22,331 nucleotides of DNA from JANQTF01 sp036835375 (GTDB lineage Bacteria > Bacteroidota > Bacteroidia > J057), in contig DAITMB010000085.1 of the NCBI GenBank assembly GCA_036835375.1, forward strand, positions 1 through 22,331. The letters run 5' to 3'. Position numbers and translations under genes: made by a program. Within the stretch, counting starts at the first letter, position 1, and every line of letters starts with the position of its first letter. The notes under the pieces were generated by a model, which saw only the letters and a program-made list of their open reading frames with translations, ran no database searches and had not been told where the DNA came from. This document shows positions 1 through 7,347 of this stretch, in pieces.

Positions 1-11
1 ATGCAAGGCTC

Positions 12-1496
12 TTGGCGCTCATGCTGCGCAAAGAGGCGATCCTGCCCGCCTTGCGTGCGTTGAAGCAACACCTGGTCGCCGATACCTTGTCTGAGTTGTC
101 AACTGATCACGTAAAGTCGCTGATGGCTGCGCTTGAGTTGACCTTTGACCCGGCTGCACCAGTGTCATCATGGAAAGCATTGGCCAGTAAGCTCGGCGTG
201 GCTCATGACGGAAATATTTTATTGGAACCTCTGGCATCCGCCTGGCTTCAGGAATTAGCAGCAGGCTATGGCGACGAATGGGAAACGGCAGGGCAGGATA
301 CAGGTGCAACGCAGCGCGTGGCCTCAGAGCACCAAATCGAAGGCCGAAGCAATGGGTTTAAGGTGTCGGACAAATGGGTGAGTGCAAATTTTGTCAAGGC
401 AAAAGCAGGCGTGTATTATTTCGGTGAAGCGCTACCAGCGGATTTTATTCGTCAACATCGCCAGCTCTTGCTCCGCAATGGCTTGAGTGAGTCTGTGGTG
501 CGGGTGATGCTGCCCGTCTCTGCTAATGAAGGCAATCTCGACGCAGTAAACACTTGGGACGACTGCTTCATGACCTTTGGCATGTTTCAGTGGACCCTGG
601 GCCAAAAAGACTTTGCCGGAGAATTAGGGGGATTGCTCGCCCGGATCAAAGAAGAAAGTCCAGAGAGCTTCACTGAGTACTTTGGCCGCTATGGGCTGGA
701 GGTTATCGAAGGAACAAAAACTACCGGGTATGTGAGTATGAATGGAACTAAAGTTGGCACAGTGGCGCAGAAAGAAGCCTTTCGCGACTTGGGCTGGGCT
801 TTTCGTTTTTGGCGTGCTGGCCTGGACCCTCGCATTCAAGTGGTGCAAATCAAACACGCCGCCGACCGCATTCTTTCCTTTTGGGATCATCCTCATTACC
901 TCCCCGCGGATCGATTTCGCGTCCGGGAATTGATCACCTCCGAGTATGGCATGTGTTTGATCCTGGATCACAGCGTGAATCGGCCCGGACATCTGATGAA
1001 GCTTTCGATCGGTAGAATGGACATCCTTGGCAAGGCACTCCAGCAATCGGGCCTGGCTGACACCGATCCTGCGACCTGGACCACCGCTGAAGAAATGAAG
1101 CTCATTGACGCGTATCTCCCCTTGCGAGCCGCTTCTTCTATGACCCACGCCGCAGATCGGGCCAAGCGAATTCTCGCCGCTGCCGATCGCGGGGAGCTCA
1201 GCAAAGAACGACACTCCTTTCAACTGTCCACTGATTCTGCATCGCGCAGCCGCAGCTTGCTCATACCGATCGAGCCGGAAGTTTTGTATCCTCTGGTAGA
1301 TCCGGAAGAATATGAGTTGCGGGTACCGATGACTCAGCACGATGTCATTTACAAGCCCAGGAAATCGGGCAAAAAGGACAAAAATGCCAAGCCTTCGAAG
1401 AAAGCCAAGGCAAAAGCGAAGTTGAAAAAGGAGGAAAAAAAGGCGGAGCGGAAAAAGATCAAGCAGAAGAAGGGCAAGTCCCTAAAGAAAAAATAA
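12..1496 (+). CDS. Unrecognised protein with possible lysozyme-like core and Lys-rich tail; 5' end may lie outside window
   Basis: I cannot assign this to a family with certainty. The frame is open to the left edge. The start used is TTG at 12; ATG at 21 is an alternative, and the true start may lie upstream. Residues about 115-400 form a compact conserved-looking domain. Its centre is ANEGNLDAVNTWDD (171-184) followed by FGMFQWTLG (189-197). A Glu followed by a Gly/Gln-rich turn of this kind resembles active-site regions of lysozyme-like hydrolases, so E173 is a candidate catalytic residue; this is weak inference. A helical N-terminal region (1-95) looks separate. Residues about 448-494 are extremely rich in Lys with some Ala and Glu, like histone H1-type tails. 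No signal peptide is visible. It converges with the reductase downstream and shares a hairpin terminator with it. I am sure it is a gene and unsure what it does. Confidence 0.75.
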   Translation: MALMLRKEAILPALRALKQHLVADTLSELSTDHVKSLMAALELTFDPAAPVSSWKALASKLGVAHDGNILLEPLASAWLQELAAGYGDEWETAGQDTGATQRVASEHQIEGRSNGFKVSDKWVSANFVKAKAGVYYFGEALPADFIRQHRQLLLRNGLSESVVRVMLPVSANEGNLDAVNTWDDCFMTFGMFQWTLGQKDFAGELGGLLARIKEESPESFTEYFGRYGLEVIEGTKTTGYVSMNGTKVGTVAQKEAFRDLGWAFRFWRAGLDPRIQVVQIKHAADRILSFWDHPHYLPADRFRVRELITSEYGMCLILDHSVNRPGHLMKLSIGRMDILGKALQQSGLADTDPATWTTAEEMKLIDAYLPLRAASSMTHAADRAKRILAAADRGELSKERHSFQLSTDSASRSRSLLIPIEPEVLYPLVDPEEYELRVPMTQHDVIYKPRKSGKKDKNAKPSKKAKAKAKLKKEEKKAERKKIKQKKGKSLKKK

Positions 1497-1510
1497 GTGG
1501 AAATATAGGG

Positions 1511-1535
1511 TGAGGGAAAGCTTTGCTTTCCCTCA
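1511..1535. terminator. Bidirectional hairpin terminator between convergent genes
   Basis: An 11-bp perfect stem (TGAGGGAAAGC / GCTTTCCCTCA) closes a three-base TTT loop. It lies 14 bases after the stop of the left gene and 5 bases beyond the stop of the minus-strand reductase. The T-run is short on the plus side (ATTTTG) and poor on the minus side, so termination strength is uncertain. Confidence 0.75.
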
Positions 1536-1540
1536 TTTTG

Positions 1541-2554
1541 CTACACCTGCAGGACCAATTTTCCAATTTTTTCTCCATTGAATAGCCGAAGGAGCGCTTC
1601 AGGAAAATTGCTCAGGCCTTTATGTACTTCCTCGCGGGAATGCAGTTTCCCTTCATTTCGCCACAGCGCCATGTCTTGGATCGCCTGCTGGTACTGATCT
1701 TTGTAGTCAAACACCACAAATCCTTCCATTCTGGCACGATTGACCAGCAGCGACATATAGTTGGAGGGGCCGTAGTATTTCCGCTGGTTGTATTGCGAAA
1801 TTGCCCCACAAATCACCACCCTGGCCCGGTGGCGCAGTCTCGTGAGAACTGTGTCGAGCATAGGTCCGCCAACATTGTCGAAGTACACATCCACGCCTTC
1901 GGGACAGGCCCGCATGAGGCCTGAGCGCAGCGATTCAGTGGTAGATTTGTAGTCAATCACGGCATCAAAGCCGAGAACATCCATCACATAGTCGCATTTG
2001 TCCTGCCCACCAGCAATGCCGATGACCTTGCAGCCTTTGATTTTGGCAATCTGGCCCACGATCGAGCCCACAGCACCTGCAGCAGCGGATACGACGACTG
2101 TTTCACCAGATTGTGGCTTAGCGACATCCAGCAGACCAAAGTAAGCCGTGAGACCTGTCATGCCGAGGGTGCTCAGGTACACCGGGAGAGGGGCGAGATC
2201 TGGATTGACTTTCACGAGGTGATCACCCGAGGAAATGGCATACTCCTGAACGCCACCATTGCCTTGCACATAATCTTCGGCGTGAAAACCGGGGTGCTGA
2301 GATTCCACAACTTTCCCCACCGTTCCTGCCCGCATCACTTCGCCGATTTCCACCGGGCGGATGTAAGAGCGGAGGGCATTCATCCAGCCGCGCATGGCTG
2401 GGTCAATCGAAATAAACAGATTTTTGACCAGCACTTCACCTTCCTTCAAAGGAGAGATGGAGCTGGCTTGCCAAGTAAAATGTTCTGGTCCTGGAAGCCC
2501 TTCGGGGCGCCCGGCCAAAAGAAATTGATGGTTCAAAGGGGCTTGGGTGTTCAT
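1541..2554 (-). CDS. NADP-dependent oxidoreductase, CurA/leukotriene B4 dehydrogenase-like MDR family
   Basis: A zinc-independent medium-chain dehydrogenase/reductase, expected to reduce alpha,beta-unsaturated ketones or aldehydes with NADPH in the cytoplasm. The 337-residue length from ATG at 2554 matches the family (about 330-345). The frame stays open upstream to 2659, but that 35-residue extension does not look like the family N-terminus. Family signs are FLLAGRPEGLP (11-21), ISIDPAMRGWM (48-58), GMTGLTAYFGLLDV (131-144), the nucleotide-binding turn AAAGAVGS (157-164), AGGQDKC (181-187), and FDNVGG in the C-terminal half. The GG..K segment is typical of contacts to the NADPH 2'-phosphate. 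It appears monocistronic and ends at the shared hairpin. The physiological substrate cannot be read from sequence. Confidence 0.92.
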   Translation of the reverse strand: MNTQAPLNHQFLLAGRPEGLPGPEHFTWQASSISPLKEGEVLVKNLFISIDPAMRGWMNALRSYIRPVEIGEVMRAGTVGKVVESQHPGFHAEDYVQGNGGVQEYAISSGDHLVKVNPDLAPLPVYLSTLGMTGLTAYFGLLDVAKPQSGETVVVSAAAGAVGSIVGQIAKIKGCKVIGIAGGQDKCDYVMDVLGFDAVIDYKSTTESLRSGLMRACPEGVDVYFDNVGGPMLDTVLTRLRHRARVVICGAISQYNQRKYYGPSNYMSLLVNRARMEGFVVFDYKDQYQQAIQDMALWRNEGKLHSREEVHKGLSNFPEALLRLFNGEKIGKLVLQV

Positions 2555-2770
2555 ATTCCTAAGATAATGCCAATCTGGCAACTTCACAATTTCGTCGCGA
2601 AACCCCCAGTATTTGGCACTCGGGGCATCACTTCTGGCACACTCCATTTTTTTGACCAAAGCATGTATCTTCCGCTCGCATAATTTTTACAACTTCCGCA
2701 AGGACTCGTGCGTTTTACACATGGATCAAATGATTGGCACACATTCCCGACACCCTTTAAGTCATTCACC

Positions 2771-3022
2771 ATGAGACATGTAGGTCCACCCGCGCAGGAT
2801 AATCCTGTCTTCGATTCGGGAAACACCGGCAAGGGCCGTCCCGCAAGCATTGAGATGATCGGCAAAGTAGGCCGCACAATTACTGATTTGACCGCTACTG
2901 GGAGAATCGAAATTGGAGGTCAAGTGTATTCCGCAATGTCGAAGCACGGCTTCCTCAAAGAAAATGTCAACGTACGTGTGGTAGGTAGGAAAATGTCCTA
3001 CCTCGTAGTTGTCGCGGCATGA
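2771..3022 (+). CDS. Stand-alone NfeD-like OB-fold protein
   Basis: An 83-residue protein whose residues about 29-80 match the C-terminal OB-fold of NfeD proteins: GKVGRTITDLTATGRIEI, then GQVYSAMSKHGFL, then VNVRVVGRKMSYLVV. In typical NfeD proteins this soluble domain follows several membrane helices or a ClpP-like protease and is linked to membrane-protein quality control with stomatin/SPFH partners. Here there is no membrane segment, only a 28-residue polar N-terminus rich in Gly and Pro. The start is ATG at 2771; the frame extends to 2708 without another good start. No SPFH gene is nearby. A strong terminator lies 165 bases downstream. Confidence 0.7.
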   Translation: MRHVGPPAQDNPVFDSGNTGKGRPASIEMIGKVGRTITDLTATGRIEIGGQVYSAMSKHGFLKENVNVRVVGRKMSYLVVVAA

Positions 3023-3187
3023 TCGCCTCATGCCGAATCGATCTCGACGTCGTGAGCACGAATGTTTTGAGATACCTACTGGATCTTTGCCACCCCCCAA
3101 CAAGTGGATCTATCACGAAAACATTTTTCTCCGAATTCAGTAAAATATATTGTTCGTTTCAGTCAAGTTATCTGTTGATTTGATGTG

Positions 3188-3220
3188 AATCCGCCAAACT
3201 CGTTTGGCGGATTTTTCTTT
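3188..3220 (+). terminator. Rho-independent terminator
   Basis: An 11-bp perfect stem (AATCCGCCAAA / TTTGGCGGATT) with loop CTCG is followed by TTTCTTTT on the plus strand, a classical intrinsic terminator. It probably ends the transcript of the NfeD-like gene, leaving a 3' region of about 165 bases. It may also insulate the minus-strand peroxidase gene, which ends 40 bases further on. Confidence 0.85.
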
Positions 3221-3261
3221 TGTGGCCACCTCTTTTTTCGTGCATTCGACATTGACTGGAC

Positions 3262-4281
3262 TCAAGGCCTAAAGTCAGGATTGCCGATCATGGTCGAATC
3301 GGTGAGCGCTAGTAAAAATTCTTGGAGGTCAGCCTGTTCTTGGTCACTCAAGCCCAGGGGTTGAATCAGAGGTGATTGGTTCGCATGGCCAGTTCCGCCG
3401 CGATTGAAATGCGCAATCACTTCTTCGAGCGTGGCAACAGACCCGTCGTGAAAATAAGGTGCAGTGAGAGCGACGTTGCGAAGGGTGGGAATTTTAAATT
3501 TTCCAATGTCTTCTTGATTCATGGTCCTTCGGGTCAAGCCCTCATCCGCGTAATCCTTCAAACCGACATTCGCAAACTCATACGTGGAAAAGGTAAACCC
3601 CGCGTGACAAGTTGCGCACTGGGTCCGTTCGCTCTGGAATAATTCCCAACCACGAAGTTGGGCTGGACTAAGCGCCGAGCGATCGCCAAGATAGAAATAG
3701 TTGTCAAAAGGGCTGTTGCTGCTGACCAGTGTCCTTTCAAAAGCTGCAATGGCGCGGGTGATCACAAACAAGTCCAAGGGTCGTCCATAGGCCTCCAACG
3801 CCAGTCGCTGATAGTGTGGGTGTTCTTTGATTCGGAGATAGAGATCGGCAGCATTGAAGCCAAATTCATTGTGATCATCGATGGGCCCCAAGACTTGCAT
3901 TTCGAGGGTAGGGGAGCCGCCTTCTGCAAAAAAGTAAGGTGAATAAGCTACCTGAGTCAAGGTTGGCGCATTCCGAAAGCCGAGACGTCCTTTCACTCCC
4001 GTACTGATGGGCTGATCGTCAGCAAAGCCCTTGTCGGCTTGGTGACATGAGCCGCAAGAAATACTACTATCGACCGAGAGAATGGGGTCGTAAAAGAGCT
4101 GCTTGCCCAGGGAAATTCGGGAAGCAGTCATGGCATTGTCGGGAGGTATGGCAGGCGGCGAGACACCCGGTGGAAGCTGCCATGTATAAGCAAGATCTTG
4201 AGACGCATCGGCTGGTACGCAGCGAATTGCCATTGCGATAAGCAACAGGATAGCGCCCAATATCAAGCCAAGCGTTTTCAT
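3262..4281 (-). CDS. Diheme cytochrome c peroxidase, MbnH/MauG-like
   Basis: A 339-residue periplasmic diheme enzyme of the bacterial cytochrome c peroxidase/MauG superfamily. ATG at 4281 gives a normal N-terminal hydrophobic signal or anchor (about 4-18); an in-frame start at 4308 would add nine residues. The two c-type heme sites are CGSCH (76-80) and CATCH (222-226). PYFHDGS (275-281) carries the distal-type His seen in this superfamily. It lies 79 bases downstream of an MbnP-family gene on the same strand. In characterised MbnH/MbnP pairs the diheme enzyme oxidises an MbnP tryptophan to kynurenine. The neighbour makes that the best-supported role here, ahead of simple H2O2 removal. It is the last gene of the cluster. 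The general family call is certain; the MbnH assignment rests mainly on context. Confidence 0.9.
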   Translation of the reverse strand: MKTLGLILGAILLLIAMAIRCVPADASQDLAYTWQLPPGVSPPAIPPDNAMTASRISLGKQLFYDPILSVDSSISCGSCHQADKGFADDQPISTGVKGRLGFRNAPTLTQVAYSPYFFAEGGSPTLEMQVLGPIDDHNEFGFNAADLYLRIKEHPHYQRLALEAYGRPLDLFVITRAIAAFERTLVSSNSPFDNYFYLGDRSALSPAQLRGWELFQSERTQCATCHAGFTFSTYEFANVGLKDYADEGLTRRTMNQEDIGKFKIPTLRNVALTAPYFHDGSVATLEEVIAHFNRGGTGHANQSPLIQPLGLSDQEQADLQEFLLALTDSTMIGNPDFRP

Positions 4282-4360
4282 ATCAACCAGAAAATAGGGG
4301 GGAGACAAACGAGTTGTCGCCTCCCCCTTTGGACACTAACGCCTTCCTCGGGAAAGCACT

Positions 4361-5149
4361 TCAATCAACTGAGAAAACCGTGGAAAGGTTGTTCACCACC
4401 GTCATGGCCAGCGGCATATTATCCATGGTGTGGGTAACACGATCGGTCTTGAGATCAATACCAGTAAAGAATTTGGCAAAATCTACTGTCATTTCTAGGT
4501 GTGAGTCTGCCTCATCTGCATCGAAATGGACGTCATACTCGAAGGTCCGATAGAGATTTTTGGTACCGATGTGGAACTCAAAGTCGGTTTCCAGCACGTC
4601 ATCGCCGTCCGTATCCACCTTGCCCTCTAGCCGAATGAAGATATAGCCAGAATTCCAGCTCCAGTGCATACTGGGCGATTTGGGAGCCAAGGGATGGTTT
4701 GCCTCATAGGTGCTGGGATCAAGAAAGTTGCTCGCAGAATCTACTCCCACACCAAAGTGTAGAGAGTGCTTGTGGCCCGCCTTGATTTCTCCCACTTCGT
4801 AATGGTCTTTTTCGGGTGATATCAAGAGGTAGGTGTCCAGAGATTCCATGTCCCCATGATCTCCGATCTGGACTTGGGAGAGGTAAAACTGTGCCGTGGA
4901 GAAGGAAGTCGCCATTCCATTCACCTGATACACTTGATCGTAAACCAGAGGTTGGTCGCCCACAATCGAGGCGATTTCCAAGACCAAAGTAGGATAGGCG
5001 CAGGCCGAAGCATCGCTCTTGACCGCATCGGGATCAAACGTATATGCGTCAGGGTCAGTACAGCCTTCTTGCTTGCAGCTGGTAGTAAATAACGAGAAGC
5101 TCATCATCAGCATCGCTGAGAGGACAAGGCGGAAAAAGGAGTTGTCCAT
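4361..5149 (-). CDS. MbnP-family copper-binding lipoprotein
   Basis: A 262-residue secreted lipoprotein with a hydrophobic signal (about 6-22) and a lipobox ending FTTSC, so Cys25 is the predicted lipidated residue. Residues 29-52 are a GCTDPDAYTFDPDA...CAY module, a short Cys pair element common on Bacteroidota surface proteins. The rest matches MbnP: FYLSQVQIGD (88-97), GHKHSLHFGVGVD (125-137), MHWSWNSGYIFIRLEG (161-176), then FEFHIGT (190-196). The tryptophans W163 and W165 in the MHWSWNSGY motif are candidates for the residue converted to kynurenine by the partner enzyme. Several His residues (126, 128, 131, 193) could complete a copper site; this is inferred. It is followed by the MbnH-like peroxidase and preceded, 55 bases upstream, by another lipoprotein gene, consistent with one transcript. 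Confidence 0.88.
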   Translation of the reverse strand: MDNSFFRLVLSAMLMMSFSLFTTSCKQEGCTDPDAYTFDPDAVKSDASACAYPTLVLEIASIVGDQPLVYDQVYQVNGMATSFSTAQFYLSQVQIGDHGDMESLDTYLLISPEKDHYEVGEIKAGHKHSLHFGVGVDSASNFLDPSTYEANHPLAPKSPSMHWSWNSGYIFIRLEGKVDTDGDDVLETDFEFHIGTKNLYRTFEYDVHFDADEADSHLEMTVDFAKFFTGIDLKTDRVTHTMDNMPLAMTVVNNLSTVFSVD

Positions 5150-5204
5150 AACAAAAATAGGTTAGCCTTGAATGTTTCAAAAAACCAAACGTGGAAGGAA
5201 AGTT

Positions 5205-5594
5205 TTATGGAAGAACGTTGAAATTGTAGATCTGGACTGCATCATTGCCATTGTGGTCCGAGGCCGTGACCTCAATTTCCAGCTTGGTCGGCTCTGATAC
5301 AGGAAACCAAAACTTGTGTTTTACCTCTAGCCGTTGCTGATGTGAGTGATGAGCAACCCTTGTGATGGGATCGTGGTTTTCCGGGTTCCAGATCCAGATT
5401 TCGGTGTTGTGGAGCTCTGTGTTCTCTGTGAAAACGACGTGTACTAAGATAGAGTCGCTACCGGAGAGCTCCTCATCTACACCTGGACTGAGAATCATGA
5501 TCTGGGGTGGTTCCAGATCCTCTTGAGGCACTTCGCTCCTGTCGCAGGAAGATAGAAAGAAGAGGAGTCCCAGGCCAAGAATGAACCCGTTCAT
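5205..5594 (-). CDS. Small DUF4625-like lipoprotein
   Basis: A 129-residue lipoprotein counted from ATG at 5594. This start gives a clean signal peptide, MNGFILGLGLLFFLSSC, with Cys17 as the lipidated residue. The frame continues to 5657, which would bury the signal behind 21 extra residues. The mature part (about 30-129) is a single Ig-like beta domain of the DUF4625 type: PPQIMILSPGVDEELSG, then a V-x-V-x-F strand, and a last strand VQIYNFNVLP. His residues are frequent in the middle (NHDPITRVAHHSHQQ), which may be relevant to metal binding. It sits 55 bases ahead of the MbnP-like gene. Its function is not known; a role in periplasmic copper handling is inferred from position only. Confidence 0.75.
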   Translation of the reverse strand: MNGFILGLGLLFFLSSCDRSEVPQEDLEPPQIMILSPGVDEELSGSDSILVHVVFTENTELHNTEIWIWNPENHDPITRVAHHSHQQRLEVKHKFWFPVSEPTKLEIEVTASDHNGNDAVQIYNFNVLP

Positions 5595-5816
5595 CGAGAT
5601 TTTTGAGATAAATTCGATGAAATTTCTCTGCTGAAAAAAGATGGGAATGCTTGCCATTATTTTGATTCAAAAAGATTTCAAAAGGGTAAATGAGAAAATA
5701 AGTAGGGAGTAGAGAACGATGACTGTGTAGTCAGCGGGTGAAGCGCATAGCGCGTAGAGTATTGATGAATCTCCACGATCACTGCTTCTTTCCGGGAGGA
5801 ACGACAAGCGTGAGCA

Positions 5817-6698
5817 TCAAAGTCGAAATTGGCATATCAACTGCGCCGAAGGAAGGGTGCGTAGCGCATCTCCCCCAAATTGCTGCCAGATCGGGATCTG
5901 AGCTTGGAGCCCAACATTCCATCGCCGACCCTCCCACTGAGCCCCTGCAAGACCAGACACGCCATGTCCTCCTGTGTCATTGCGGTAGAAGCCATTTTCT
6001 ACATCTCGCTTTTGAGAGAGCCACAAAGCCCCTGCCCAAGCCGAGAACCTTTCCTTGGAGCCGTTCCAGTGGCGAGCCAGCATACTCAACAAGCTGCTTT
6101 GCTGTCCCAAACGGTACCTCAAGTCGCCACCCTGTGTGTAAGCATATGCCAGCTCGCTAGTCAGGGACCACACAGCGCTGAATTGGATCGCGTGAAGTAA
6201 GCCCATGCGATGGACCCACTGTGACTGTCCCGGAAAAAATCTCCCCGGCAACTGGCTGTCCAAAGGACGCACCAAGGTGCTGGTAGGTAAACGCCATTCC
6301 GACTGAAAAAACACTTGATGGGTAGCTTTGCTGGTATCGTTCGTAGAGATCGCGAGGTAGCGAATTTGCGCACGAAGATCGCCTATCCCTTGCATGGCGA
6401 TGGGATCAGCTCCTGCACTCGACCGATGATGAAGGTGATATGGCAGGCGAATGGTTGTGGCCCAGCGCTGGGAGAAAGCCCACCTCGCCCACAACTCACT
6501 TTGCAAAAAGTAATCGTAAGTCTCCGATTCCGGATACACAAATGCCTGATACGTGGTCACCCACCCCAAAAAGTGCGCTTGCTGCTGCATCAGGAGGCCG
6601 GGTCCGCCGAAGTTCATGCCGCAGCCACAAGCGTCACAGGCTTGTGCGCGTGTCCATCCGGTGAGCAAAAAGCACCCGGCAATTATCCAGTATTTCAT
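5817..6698 (-). CDS. Outer-membrane-type protein with CDACGC mature N-terminus
   Basis: A 293-residue protein with a Sec signal peptide (1-20, ending TRAQA). The predicted mature protein starts CDACGCGMNFGG, so three Cys (21, 24, 26) sit at the exposed end. The remainder is rich in aromatic residues and amphipathic strands, for example YQAFVYPESETYDYFLQSEL and QLICQFRL at the C-terminus. It ends in an aromatic/hydrophobic strand, as outer-membrane beta-barrels do. Proteins of this sort are often annotated only as transporter or hypothetical in Bacteroidota. The next gene downstream starts 222 bases away and is a DUF4625-like lipoprotein. A metal-binding role for the Cys cluster is inferred from the cluster context; no substrate can be stated. 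Confidence 0.65.
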   Translation of the reverse strand: MKYWIIAGCFLLTGWTRAQACDACGCGMNFGGPGLLMQQQAHFLGWVTTYQAFVYPESETYDYFLQSELWARWAFSQRWATTIRLPYHLHHRSSAGADPIAMQGIGDLRAQIRYLAISTNDTSKATHQVFFQSEWRLPTSTLVRPLDSQLPGRFFPGQSQWVHRMGLLHAIQFSAVWSLTSELAYAYTQGGDLRYRLGQQSSLLSMLARHWNGSKERFSAWAGALWLSQKRDVENGFYRNDTGGHGVSGLAGAQWEGRRWNVGLQAQIPIWQQFGGDALRTLPSAQLICQFRL

Positions 6699-6796
6699 GG
6701 AGTTGAATGAGAAATAATAAATTTCGAGAAGTGGGAAAAACCTTGTCAGACCCTGAGGATTTTCTTCAGGCTGAAGCGCGATTTGAAAAGCATCGG

Positions 6797-6840
6797 ATGA
6801 AAGGGGCAGTCATCTCCTTGATAAGGAGTGCTGCCTTCAT
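6797..6840. other. Long interrupted hairpin in the gap between two minus-strand genes
   Basis: Three nested helices are visible: ATGAA/TTCAT, GGCAG/CTGCC and CTCCTT/AAGGAG, around a GAT loop. They total 16 bp, with a 3-base bulge (AGG) and a 4x2 internal loop (TCAT/TG). There is no clear T-run on either side, so it is more likely an RNA processing, stability or attenuation element than a simple terminator. It lies 100 bases after the stop of the small Cys-motif gene on the minus strand. Confidence 0.45.
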
Positions 6841-6844
6841 TTAA

Positions 6845-6856
6845 AGATGTACATCT
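6845..6856. promoter_or_regulatory. 12-base perfect palindrome (possible operator)
   Basis: AGATGTACATCT is perfectly self-complementary over 12 bases. It lies four bases from the long hairpin, in the gap between the small Cys-motif gene and the CDACGC protein gene. It could be an operator for a dimeric repressor acting on the downstream genes, but no second copy was seen in the window. Confidence 0.25.
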
Positions 6857-6940
6857 CGAAATCACGATCGGTGCAGCGTTGATTTTCGCATGGGCACACC
6901 ATGTAAGAAAATTGCCACAGGCTTGAGCTGACCAATGAGA

Positions 6941-7330
6941 TCAGCCAATGATGAATCGGGGAGGTGGGGTAGGAGGGGCAACTTCCCGAGAATCAGGCAT
7001 CTGCGATGCAAAGGGAAGCACAAGGAGAGGGGTTAGGACAACAGTCACAGGGGCATTCTGCACTGAAATGTCCCAAGTGAGCATCGACTCCCAATTAGGA
7101 GCCAGTGGCACAATAGCCTGTGCGGGCTCTTCCGTGCGATGCTGTTGAGCCAGTTGGGCTTTGAGATAGCACTTGCCGTCGCATTTCATCACAGGTTTAT
7201 CCTGATTGATACACAAGACTTTGGCTATGTACTCGCGATTCAATCCATACTCCACATAAGGCAACAACGGCCGAAACGACCAGCAAAGCTGAGCGAATAA
7301 GACTGTGATAATGAGGAGATAGCGGAGCAT
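6941..7330 (-). CDS. Small secreted or membrane-anchored protein with Cys motif
   Basis: A 129-residue protein from ATG at 7330; the frame is open to 7513, but only this start places a hydrophobic segment (MLRYLLIITVLFAQLCWSF) at the N-terminus. Recognisable features are NREYIAKVLCINQDKP (31-46) and VMKCDGKCYLKAQL (47-60), with Cys40, Cys50 and Cys54. The sequence ends in a Pro-rich stretch (PPTPPPRF). Small proteins with a C...P.M.C.GKCYL pattern recur in Bacteroidota and are generally left hypothetical. A good promoter match lies 18 bases upstream of the start. It may be the first gene of the MbnP/MbnH cluster, although 242 bases separate it from the next gene. A CxxxC thiol or metal-carrier role is a guess. 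Confidence 0.7.
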   Translation of the reverse strand: MLRYLLIITVLFAQLCWSFRPLLPYVEYGLNREYIAKVLCINQDKPVMKCDGKCYLKAQLAQQHRTEEPAQAIVPLAPNWESMLTWDISVQNAPVTVVLTPLLVLPFASQMPDSREVAPPTPPPRFIIG

Positions 7331-7347
7331 GGAATAATACCTGAAAT

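Noticed and set aside
624..1340. 238-residue minus-strand open frame opposite the left gene
   Set aside because: Antisense to a well-formed ORF with coherent domain structure; no family features.
2652..2684. TTGACC...CATAAT sigma70-like promoter ahead of the NfeD gene
   Set aside because: Spacing is 21 bases, too long for the enterobacterial pattern, and the Bacteroidota pattern is not met either.
5738..6160. 140-residue plus-strand open frame
   Set aside because: Antisense to the CDACGC outer-membrane protein; composition looks random and no start context is visible.
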